DNA from: Pirellulales bacterium
Lineage (GTDB): Bacteria > Planctomycetota > Planctomycetia > Pirellulales > Thermoguttaceae
NCBI GenBank assembly: GCA_030607895.1
Contig: JAUWJC010000198.1
Location: 1-7,376 of the forward strand
Reading direction: 5' to 3'
Length of the DNA: 7,376 bases
The position numbers and the translations under genes are program-made. The notes under the pieces were generated by a model. It was not told the origin of the DNA. It saw only the letters and a list, made by a program, of their open reading frames with translations, and did no database searches. This document shows positions 1 through 6,292 of the stretch, piece after piece (position 1 is the stretch's first letter; every line of letters begins with the position of its first letter).

Positions 1-20
1 CAGGCCTCAGTTATTGACTA

Positions 21-43
21 CTGATAACTGATAACTGATAACT
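21..43. repeat. Heptamer tandem repeat (CTGATAA x3)
   Basis: Three perfect head-to-tail copies of CTGATAA plus a trailing CT are seen here, preceded by a degenerate start (TTATTGACTA). The same heptamer occurs in the opposite orientation at 4984-5004. Short heptamer arrays of this kind are known as intergenic repeats in several environmental bacterial groups. The array lies downstream of the gcvT-glyA stop codon, and no function can be read from the sequence. Confidence 0.75.
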
Positions 44-79
44 CCATCCCAAAACCGCAGTTTGTGACCGCGTCGAGTA

Positions 80-101
80 TAAACCTGGTCCCTTTTTCGG
101 C
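80..101. repeat. Solo copy of 22-bp dispersed repeat
   Basis: The 22 bases here are identical to 3028-3049; the core is AAACCTGGTCCCTTTTTC. An inverted copy of the core lies at 2972-2990. This copy ends two bases before the stop codon of gcvT-glyA, and no inverted partner is seen in positions 1-79. Read on the minus strand it follows the stop codon, but alone it forms no hairpin, so it is not called a terminator. It may be half of a REP-type or miniature mobile element; that origin is inferred. Confidence 0.8.
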
Positions 102-103
102 GT

Positions 104-2767
104 TCAGAACGTCTCCAACAACTGCTTCTTGTACGGCGCCAAGACCTCCCCGTCGAAACAGTAGTGCATTGTCTGGAAGTTCTCGCGGAAGATGGCCACC
201 TCGGTGCCGATCTGTTTGCCGTTCTTGATGGCTTCGGCCATTATCGGTGCGAAGGCCTCGAAATCCTCCTCCTTCATGCCGAATCGGGTCATCTCCGCGG
301 CGCCCATCCGCAGGCCTGAACTGGCAGTGAAACTCTCGTCGTGGGGTAGCGCCTGGTAGTTGACGATGATGTTGTTCTTCTCCAAGTTATCCGCCACCTC
401 GCAACCGCGGGCGTAGCCCACGTTGACGATCACCTGGTGGGTTTCCGTGAACGAGACGGCCGGGTCGCCCTCGACGGCCACTCCATGGTCGGCCAGCGCC
501 CGGGCGAAAGCCTTGGCGTTGCGGACCACCTGGCGCTGGTATTCGTCTTTGAATGCGTTCATCTCGATGACGGCCAGCAACAGGCCCAAGAGCGAGCCTA
601 GGTGATGGCTGCTCACCATGCCGGGGAACGCCCGGCGGCGAATCGCCTTCCACAAACCGAACTGGGGCGTATTGGGTACGAAATTGGCGCCGATGATTCC
701 CCGCTGCGTTCCGAAGAATGTCTTGTGCGTCGAGCCGGTGACGATATCGGCCCCCTCGGCGAACGGTTGCTGAAAATGCGGCCCGATCAGACCCAGAACG
801 TGCGCCATGTCGTACATGATGATCGGCGGTTTTTTCTTGCCATCGACCAGCTTCTTCACTTGTGCCACCGGCTCCGGATGCAGCACCATGCTCTTGCCGA
901 AGATGATGAGTTCCGGGTCCATCCGTTCGAGCAACTCGGCCACCCGGTCGATATCGATCCGGTAGGGGTTGTCTTCGCGCACCGGGAAGTTGACCACCGC
1001 ATATTGCTCGGTGATCGGGTCCTTGGCGATGTAGTCGCGCAGCGCGCCCATCGGCTGCGCACTCAGGTGCCCGCCCTTGCCGATGTGGTTGTTCATCGCC
1101 AGGGCAATGCGCCGGGCCTCGCGGCGCCGGTCGGTGCGGTTCTTGTAGTCCACAAAAGCGCTGAAGACCGTCATGTTGGCCATCTGGCCGCTGATCGAGC
1201 GGGCCTCGACCAACGGGCAGCCGAGAAAGGCCGCCATCTCCACCGTCACCCGATCCTCGACCCAGGCAATCAACTCCGTGCCCTGGTAGTAGTAGACATC
1301 TTGCCCCAAGGCGGCCAGCAACTCCTTGTGCTCGGCGTAGCGGCCCACCGGATCGGAAACCTGCAACAGGCGCACCAGCGGCGAGGGGGTCATTTCCGAC
1401 GGGATCAAATTTATGCAGCGGTGCTGCCGCCACTGGTGGTTTTCCAGGCTCTTTTTCAGTAGAAGCTGGGCCTTCTCGATACCGCCTGCTACCGCCGACT
1501 CGCGCTGCGGTTTTTCCTGGCCGGCCAGGATCGGGTGGAAATAGGGCGGGGCCTCGCTACGGCCGTGCCAGCGGACGATCTGCGCCTTCAGCCGATTGCC
1601 CCGCACTACTACATCCACCGTGCGGCCGGGGCGTAACGTCGAGTCCAGGTATCCCAGCCCAATCGCCCGACGGTCGCTCCGCTCGGTGATGTTCATCGTG
1701 GCCCCGACGCCCTCGAATTTCCAATAGGGCGTTACCGTGCCGCTGGTTACCACGCCAACTCGCTTCTTACCGATGAATATCTCGTCTCCCTGGCGAAATA
1801 CTCCCTGGTCCAGAAGCGCCAGCGGTCTGATTCTAAAGGGGAGTATTTCCGAGGGTTCCTCGATTCCGTTGCGGAGTTTTTGGATTTGCTCGAACTGCCG
1901 CCCCAGCGCCTCGCGGCCGATGAAGTCGCCCTTTCGCTCGGAGAAACTAACCGCGATGCCGGCCATCGGAAAAGCGAAGGCGGGCAGTTGTTCGCCTTTC
2001 GGATCGAGGCCGAACTCGTGTCCGTAGAGCGGCATACCCGCCTCCAGGCGCAAGGTATCGCGGGCGCCCAACCCCACCGGAACGACCCCCCGCGGCTTGC
2101 CCGCCTCGACCAGACCGGACCAAACCGCCTCGGCCTTTTCGGCGGCAACGAATAACTCGAAGCCCAGCGGCTCGCCCGTGTAACCGGTTCGCGAGGCCAA
2201 TACCTTCGTGCCAAAGAGCGTGATTTCGGAGAGCCGGTTGTGGAACGGCTCGGGCAGCGCGCCGCCTTCGATCAGTCCTTCCAGCATGCGTCCGGACAGC
2301 GGCCCCTGCAACGCGATCATTGCGGTCTTCTCGGTGTGGTCCTCCAGCGTCACATCCTCGAAGCCTTTTGCCTGCTCGTCGAGATGGGTCCAATCCTTCT
2401 CGCAATTAGAAGAATTCACAACCAACAGGTAGTCATGCTGACCGAAGTGGTAGAGATAAGTGTCGTCGATCACCGCTCCGCTGGAGTCGGGTATCAGTGT
2501 GTACTGGGCCTGCCAGGGCGCCAAGGCCTCGGCATTGTTGGATAGCACGTGCTGGAGGAAGGCAATTTGCCGCGATCCCTTGATACGGAAGCGACCCATG
2601 TGGCTGATATCGAACAGCCCGCCGAACTTGCGCGTCGCCAAATGTTCCTGCAGGATGCCCGTCTTGTAATGCACCGGCATGTTCCAGCCGCCGAAATCCA
2701 TCATTTTGGCGCCGTGGGTACGATGCCAGTTGCTCAAGGGGGTTTTTTTGAGATCAACCGTAGCCAT
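104..2767 (-). CDS. gcvT-glyA: Fused aminomethyltransferase (GcvT) - serine hydroxymethyltransferase-like (GlyA) protein
   Basis: One uninterrupted frame of 887 residues joins two one-carbon enzymes. Residues about 1-405 are GcvT, the T protein of glycine cleavage, which moves the aminomethyl carbon from lipoyl-H protein to tetrahydrofolate. Visible motifs are FDISHM (52-57), the folate-site segment GAVIDD (97-102), ALQGP, RTGYTGE, GLGARDTLRLEAG (232-244) and the C-terminal barrel with GLGYLD. After a linker, residues about 428-887 are a fold-type I PLP enzyme of the SHMT family, which interconverts glycine plus methylene-THF with serine. It has NLIPSE (453-458), YAE (477-479), SGQMAN (526-531), GGHLS (565-569), DMAH (653-656), the PLP lysine in STHK (K682), FPGMVSSHH (714-722) and the carboxylate-binding arginine in SGLRMG (R820). 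Each half is near its family's usual length. I chose ATG 2767 because GcvT homology starts at once and a purine-rich site precedes it; an upstream ATG at 2833 lies inside a palindrome. No signal peptide is seen, so a cytoplasmic location is expected. Channelling of methylene-THF between halves is inferred. Confidence 0.93.
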   Translation of the reverse strand: MATVDLKKTPLSNWHRTHGAKMMDFGGWNMPVHYKTGILQEHLATRKFGGLFDISHMGRFRIKGSRQIAFLQHVLSNNAEALAPWQAQYTLIPDSSGAVIDDTYLYHFGQHDYLLVVNSSNCEKDWTHLDEQAKGFEDVTLEDHTEKTAMIALQGPLSGRMLEGLIEGGALPEPFHNRLSEITLFGTKVLASRTGYTGEPLGFELFVAAEKAEAVWSGLVEAGKPRGVVPVGLGARDTLRLEAGMPLYGHEFGLDPKGEQLPAFAFPMAGIAVSFSERKGDFIGREALGRQFEQIQKLRNGIEEPSEILPFRIRPLALLDQGVFRQGDEIFIGKKRVGVVTSGTVTPYWKFEGVGATMNITERSDRRAIGLGYLDSTLRPGRTVDVVVRGNRLKAQIVRWHGRSEAPPYFHPILAGQEKPQRESAVAGGIEKAQLLLKKSLENHQWRQHRCINLIPSEMTPSPLVRLLQVSDPVGRYAEHKELLAALGQDVYYYQGTELIAWVEDRVTVEMAAFLGCPLVEARSISGQMANMTVFSAFVDYKNRTDRRREARRIALAMNNHIGKGGHLSAQPMGALRDYIAKDPITEQYAVVNFPVREDNPYRIDIDRVAELLERMDPELIIFGKSMVLHPEPVAQVKKLVDGKKKPPIIMYDMAHVLGLIGPHFQQPFAEGADIVTGSTHKTFFGTQRGIIGANFVPNTPQFGLWKAIRRRAFPGMVSSHHLGSLLGLLLAVIEMNAFKDEYQRQVVRNAKAFARALADHGVAVEGDPAVSFTETHQVIVNVGYARGCEVADNLEKNNIIVNYQALPHDESFTASSGLRMGAAEMTRFGMKEEDFEAFAPIMAEAIKNGKQIGTEVAIFRENFQTMHYCFDGEVLAPYKKQLLETF

Positions 2768-2776
2768 GGCAATTTG

Positions 2777-2783
2777 CTCTTCC
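2777..2783 (-). promoter_or_regulatory. Ribosome binding site of gcvT-glyA
   Basis: On the minus strand GGAAGAG stands nine bases before the ATG at 2767. It is the best Shine-Dalgarno-like sequence near the 5' end and supports this start over the in-frame ATG at 2833. Confidence 0.55.
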
Positions 2784-2831
2784 GTGGTAACTAGAATGAT
2801 ATTCAAGGTGAGTTGAGTGCAATCAGACCGC

Positions 2832-2895
2832 AAACGCCCGGTGGTTGAGCGTAGCGAAACCCCGGGGTTTCGCTACGCTCAACCACCGGGCGTTT
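2832..2895. repeat. Perfect 64-bp palindrome (32-bp arms, no spacer)
   Basis: The left arm 2832-2863 is the exact reverse complement of 2864-2895, centred on CCCC/GGGG. The arms contain GGTTGAGCGTAGCGAAACC, which resembles REP-type intergenic repeats found in many GC-rich genomes. Arms end in AAA and TTT, with TTTT on the plus strand, so a transcript from either strand would fold into a very strong hairpin with a short U tract. It lies 64 bases upstream of the gcvT-glyA start codon and could end read-through from asnB. A REP or mobile origin is inferred from the structure. Confidence 0.9.
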
Positions 2896-2971
2896 TCACC
2901 TAATTGTCCCGTAAACGATCAAATCACTTCTATACGCACACAACTGGATACCGTCAAGTACCCCCCGGGGA

Positions 2972-3046
2972 GAAAAAGGGACCAGGTTTAATTTGCCGGA
3001 ACGGCCCGGAGGGTGCTTCGCACAAATTAAACCTGGTCCCTTTTTC
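2972..3046. repeat. 24-bp perfect inverted repeat with 27-base loop, terminator-like
   Basis: Arms 2972-2995 and 3023-3046 are exact reverse complements. The right arm belongs to the 22-bp repeat also found at 80-101. On the minus strand the hairpin starts three bases after the asnB stop codon and its second arm ends in CCCTTTTTC, giving five U residues in RNA. It could therefore act as the asnB terminator, although the U run is inside the stem rather than after it. The loop contains a small possible stem, GTGC-TTC-GCAC (3013-3023), which competes with the base of the long stem. Its repeat nature suggests a REP-pair or miniature element that inserted at the gene end. Confidence 0.85.
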
Positions 3047-3049
3047 GGC

Positions 3050-4963
3050 TCAGTCCAACCAACGCCGCTGCCAAAGCTCCAAAATCAACAGAGACCAGAG
3101 CCGATAGCTGTGGTCGAACCGGCCCGATTGGTGGTCATCCAATAGCCGGGTGACCGCCGTGGGGCGAAAGAGACCACGGCCGAGCGTCCGCGAATCCAAC
3201 AGCACATCCCGGGCAAAATCGCGAAGCTCGCCTCGGAACCACCAGTCCAACGGCACGCCGAACCCCATCTTCCGCCGACGCCGGATCGGGCGGGGTAACA
3301 GATCGCGAAAAGTCTCCAGCAGGATACGCTTTCCACGGCCACGGCGGAACTTCCACCGCAAAGGCATCTTCATGGCCAACTCCACCACGCGATGATCCAA
3401 AAACGGCTGCCGGCACTCCCGGCCGTGCGCCATCGAGGCCGTATCCCCCTTTGTCATCAGGTCGCACGGCAAATAAGTCGCCAGGTCGGTCAGACTGGTC
3501 GAGGTAATCCGATCGCGGCCGGCGCTTCGGGCGAATTCGGCTGAGAGGAACTCCATTGGATCGGAGTCGGGCAGCCGGGAGAGGAATTCGTCGCTGTACA
3601 GTTCCGCCCGACGCCGCTCGTTGAAGATGGCAATCCACTCCAAGTATCTCCGTTGGGGCGATTGACCCAATGCCTCGAGGAACCGCTTCAGCCGCCGGAT
3701 GGGTGACTTCTGCCTGGCACTGGCCGGAAACTTCTGCCACAACCCGGACGCCCCAACGCGACGCACGGGGCCCGGTAACCGGTCGAACAAGCCGGCCAGC
3801 CAAACCGCCCGATTTCGCGGATAGCCCGCAAATAACTCGTCGCCGCCGTCGCCCGTCAGCGCCACGGTGACGTGCCGCCGCGTAAGCTCCGACACGTACC
3901 AGGTGGGCACGGCCGAACTGTCGGCAAACGGTTCGTCGTAATGCCAGACGAGTTTATCCAGAATGCCCACCGCGTCGGGCTCCACCTGGAATTCCTCATG
4001 CACGGTGCCGAAACGCTCGGCCGCAAGTCGGGCGTACCGAGTTTCGTCGTACTCGGGCACGGGAAAACCGATCGAGAAGGTCCGTACCGGTTCGCTACTG
4101 AGTTGTTTCATTAGCCCAACCACGATTGTCGAATCACCCCCACCCGACAGAAACGCCCCCAAAGGCACATCACTTTGCAGACGCATCTCGACCGAGGACG
4201 TCAAAAGGGCCCGCAACCGTTCGGCATACTCTTCGAGCGGCCGATTGTCCTCGACGTTTGGATCAGGTTGCCAGTAGCGATGTAAGTCGAGCCGGCCGTC
4301 GCGATAGATCGCATAATGGGCCGGCGGCAGCTTGGCGATCCCCCGGAGAATCGTCCGCGGATGCGGCACGTACTGATAGGTGAGGTACTCGTCCAGCGCC
4401 TGTGGATCCAAGGTGCGATGTACGCCCGGCACCTCCAGGATGCTCTTCAACTGGCTGGCAAACAACAGCCGGCCGGGCTCCTCGTGGTAGACCAGCGGTT
4501 TCTGCCCCAACCGGTCGCGAGCCAGAAGCAGTTGCCGCCGCCTGGTGTCCCAGACAGCCAGGGCGAACATGCCGTTAAGGTGTTCGAGGAACCGGGGCCC
4601 TTCGTCTTCGTAGAGGTGCACGATCGCTTCGGTGTCGGCCGCCGTGCGGAACTTGTGTCCGGCGCCTTCCAGCCTCCTGCGCAATTGGCGGTAGTTGTAA
4701 ATCTCGCCGTTGAAGACGACCCAAACCGACTCGTCCTCGTTGGTCATCGGCTGGCGTCCGCCGGCGACGTCGATGATGCTCAGCCGCCGATGCCCCATTG
4801 CCACGCCCCCGGCATGGGCATCCGGCCGTGCCCGGAAGTCGGCGGCGTATGTACCGTCGTCGTCCGGCCCCCGATGGCGCAGCACCTCGGTCATCCGCCG
4901 GAGCGTTTCTTCACTGAGCCTCTTATCCGGATCGTTCCAAACCGCACCGGTTATGCCGCACAT
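3050..4963 (-). CDS. asnB: Glutamine-dependent asparagine synthase family amidotransferase
   Basis: The 637-residue protein has both halves of the AsnB family. The N-terminal class II glutaminase begins with Met-Cys-Gly-Ile, where Cys2 is the nucleophile after Met removal; this fixes the ATG at 4963 as start. It continues with RHRGPDDDG (29-37), GHRRLSIID (57-65) and NGEIYNY (85-91). The C-terminal ATP-pyrophosphatase synthase domain has the P-loop SGGGDS (273-278), FSIGF, TGDGGDELFAGY (370-381) and PFLDHR (520-525). The usual SGG(L/V)DS has Gly at the fourth position here. The family takes amide nitrogen from glutamine and transfers it to an ATP-activated carboxylate, classically aspartate. 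The length, TGDGGDELFAGY and the neighbouring glycosyltransferases fit members found in exopolysaccharide and exosortase-associated loci, where the substrate is often unknown. I see no strong ribosome binding site; the sequence just upstream is the heptamer array. Family is sure, substrate is not. Confidence 0.93.
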   Translation of the reverse strand: MCGITGAVWNDPDKRLSEETLRRMTEVLRHRGPDDDGTYAADFRARPDAHAGGVAMGHRRLSIIDVAGGRQPMTNEDESVWVVFNGEIYNYRQLRRRLEGAGHKFRTAADTEAIVHLYEDEGPRFLEHLNGMFALAVWDTRRRQLLLARDRLGQKPLVYHEEPGRLLFASQLKSILEVPGVHRTLDPQALDEYLTYQYVPHPRTILRGIAKLPPAHYAIYRDGRLDLHRYWQPDPNVEDNRPLEEYAERLRALLTSSVEMRLQSDVPLGAFLSGGGDSTIVVGLMKQLSSEPVRTFSIGFPVPEYDETRYARLAAERFGTVHEEFQVEPDAVGILDKLVWHYDEPFADSSAVPTWYVSELTRRHVTVALTGDGGDELFAGYPRNRAVWLAGLFDRLPGPVRRVGASGLWQKFPASARQKSPIRRLKRFLEALGQSPQRRYLEWIAIFNERRRAELYSDEFLSRLPDSDPMEFLSAEFARSAGRDRITSTSLTDLATYLPCDLMTKGDTASMAHGRECRQPFLDHRVVELAMKMPLRWKFRRGRGKRILLETFRDLLPRPIRRRRKMGFGVPLDWWFRGELRDFARDVLLDSRTLGRGLFRPTAVTRLLDDHQSGRFDHSYRLWSLLILELWQRRWLD

Positions 4964-4983
4964 GGTTGATTGTGAGTGGTTAG

Positions 4984-5004
4984 TTATCAGTTGTCAGTTA
5001 TCAG
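4984..5004. repeat. Heptamer tandem repeat (TTATCAG, one unit TTGTCAG)
   Basis: Three contiguous heptamers are seen, TTATCAG, TTGTCAG and TTATCAG. They are the reverse complement of the CTGATAA units at 21-43, with one substitution in the middle unit. The array ends 20 bases before the asnB start codon, so it probably lies in the asnB leader or promoter. No operator role can be shown from the sequence. Confidence 0.75.
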
Positions 5005-5015
5005 TGGCCGGTCAG

Positions 5016-5125
5016 GCAAGTAGGGTGGGCATTGCCCACCAACAGCGGTGTTGAAGTCACGTAGCCCACGACCCGACCCACGCCTCGGAGCGACGGTATT
5101 GGTGGGCAATGCCCACCCTACTTGC
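5016..5125. repeat. Paired REP-like element with 27-bp inverted arms
   Basis: Arms 5016-5042 and 5099-5125 are exact reverse complements around a 56-base centre. Each arm itself contains a hairpin: GGTGGGC-ATT-GCCCACC at 5024-5040 and GGTGGGC-AAT-GCCCACC at 5101-5117, stems of seven and loops of three. Two REP-type hairpins in opposite orientation with a short spacer is the layout of REPIN elements, non-autonomous repeats moved in trans by REP-associated tyrosine transposases. No transposase is in the window. It separates the upstream glycosyltransferase gene from asnB. Confidence 0.85.
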
Positions 5126-5142
5126 TTGCTTCACTTGATGAA

Positions 5143-5161
5143 CCGCGACCACTGGTCGCGG
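5143..5161 (-). terminator. Possible terminator hairpin after the glycosyltransferase gene
   Basis: CCGCGACC and GGTCGCGG form an eight-base-pair stem with a three-base loop. On the minus strand the hairpin begins eight bases after the TAA stop of the glycosyltransferase at 5170. It is followed only by TTC, not a U run, so intrinsic termination would be weak. It could equally be another short REP-like repeat or an mRNA 3'-end stabiliser. Confidence 0.45.
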
Positions 5162-5169
5162 CTTTACAA

Positions 5170-6282
5170 TTAGTGTGTGTCTCCTTCCAACAGCTTTCCG
5201 TACAACTTCGCGTACCGCTCGACCATCTGCTCGACGCTGAACTGGGTCGCCATCCGCGATTGGGCGGCCTGGCCCAGGCGGCGGGATAGATCGGGGTCGT
5301 CCAGCAGCCGATTCGTGTGTCGAGCAATGCCGGCACGGTCGCCCGGCGGAACAAGGTAGCCCGTTACTTCCGGAACAACCAGGTCGCGGGTTCCCGTTAT
5401 GTCGGTTGCCACCACGGACACGGCGGCCGCCATGGCTTCCATGATCGAATTCGATTGGCCTTCGTAGGCGCTGGTCGACCAGAGCACGTCGAAGTGTGGC
5501 AGCAATTGGGGCACGTCGCCGCGATGGCCCAGGAAATGCACCTTGTCGGCGATCTCTACCTGGTTGCGGAACCGCTGGAGCCGGCTGCGATGTGGGCCGT
5601 CGCCGATGATCAACAGGTGTACATCGTCGCGGATCACCTTCAGCAGGTCGGCCGCCCAGATGGCGTCTTCAACCCGCTTCTGCCGCCAAAGCCGGCCGAC
5701 CAGGCCGATCAGGCGACTGTTCGCCGGCAGGTGCAACTCGGTCAGCAATTGCCGCCGCGTGGTGCCACTCGGTTGGGCCGGGCCAATACCGTTGGGAATC
5801 ACTTCGATCTTTTCGGCCGGTAGATCGTGGCCGACATAGAACTCGCGCACGCCCGGGCTGTTGGCGACAATCCGCGTGGTGTAGCGAGCCAGGCGGCGGT
5901 CGATGGACAACTCGATCCATCCCTTCCAGCGATCGACGCACCGTTCGCCAGCCACCAGGCACTTCACGCCACAGGCGATGCCGGCCGCCCGGCCGTAGGA
6001 ATTGGCGGCAAACAGCCAGGTTTGGATCAAGTCGGGGCGCAAGCGGCCAACGAGTTGCTTCAGCCGCCAATAGGCGCGCGGATCGATTCGCCATCGCTTG
6101 CCGATCACCGTCACCGGCACGCCCGCCTCGCGCAGTCCGGCCGACAGAGGACCGCCGCGAGTAAGCGCGCAAACATGAACGTCGAACTCGTCCGCCGGAA
6201 GCCGCCGAGCCAACAAGCTCATTTGCTTCTCGGCACCCGAGCGGTCCAACGTGGGGATGATCTGTAATATTCTTTTCTTCAC
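5170..6282 (-). CDS. GT4-type glycosyltransferase, full length
   Basis: This 370-residue protein has the two-domain GT-B fold pattern of family 4 retaining glycosyltransferases, which transfer a sugar from an activated nucleotide donor to a growing glycan or lipid acceptor. The N-terminal half opens with KRILQIIPTLDRSGAEKQ, a typical first strand and loop. VIPNGI (161-166) leads into the donor domain, followed by GLVGRLWRQKR (193-203), IIGDGP (225-230) and the EX7E motif at E274 and E282, which contacts the nucleotide sugar. The usual AMAAG after the second Glu reads AMAAA. Length is normal and no membrane segment is evident, so it should act at the cytoplasmic face. The start is a GTG at 6282, chosen because the family N terminus begins exactly there. 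It lies 10 bases after the preceding gene's stop, so the two are probably cotranscribed and translationally linked. Donor and acceptor cannot be told from the sequence. Confidence 0.92.
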   Translation of the reverse strand: MKKRILQIIPTLDRSGAEKQMSLLARRLPADEFDVHVCALTRGGPLSAGLREAGVPVTVIGKRWRIDPRAYWRLKQLVGRLRPDLIQTWLFAANSYGRAAGIACGVKCLVAGERCVDRWKGWIELSIDRRLARYTTRIVANSPGVREFYVGHDLPAEKIEVIPNGIGPAQPSGTTRRQLLTELHLPANSRLIGLVGRLWRQKRVEDAIWAADLLKVIRDDVHLLIIGDGPHRSRLQRFRNQVEIADKVHFLGHRGDVPQLLPHFDVLWSTSAYEGQSNSIMEAMAAAVSVVATDITGTRDLVVPEVTGYLVPPGDRAGIARHTNRLLDDPDLSRRLGQAAQSRMATQFSVEQMVERYAKLYGKLLEGDTH

Positions 6283-6292
6283 TGGCGTTTTT

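Noticed and set aside
21..43. CRISPR-like array
   Set aside because: The units are seven bases long and contiguous, with no spacers; it is a simple tandem repeat.
387..1433. Minus-strand open frame of 348 codons in another phase
   Set aside because: Its low-complexity Arg/Gly/Ala/Pro-rich product is typical of an out-of-phase shadow, while the overlapping SHMT frame has clear family motifs.
602..1462. Plus-strand open frame of 286 codons
   Set aside because: It lies wholly antisense to the SHMT coding region, its protein has no recognisable motif, and long antisense frames are expected in GC-rich DNA.
2796..2822. Possible minus-strand promoter, TATCAT with TTGCAC upstream
   Set aside because: The -10-like box matches five of six bases but the -35-like box is poor and the spacing is only 15; not enough to call.
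2768..2833. In-frame extension of gcvT-glyA to an ATG at 2833 (22 more residues)
   Set aside because: The added residues have no GcvT similarity, the ATG lies inside the palindrome, and a ribosome binding site precedes the internal ATG at 2767.
2768..2900. Glycine riboswitch before gcvT-glyA
   Set aside because: Considered because of the gene's role. Only about 64 bases separate the start codon from the palindrome, and no aptamer-like paired structure was recognised.
4316..4969. Plus-strand open frame of 217 codons opposite the start of asnB
   Set aside because: It is antisense to the conserved glutaminase domain and has no domain signature or ribosome binding site.
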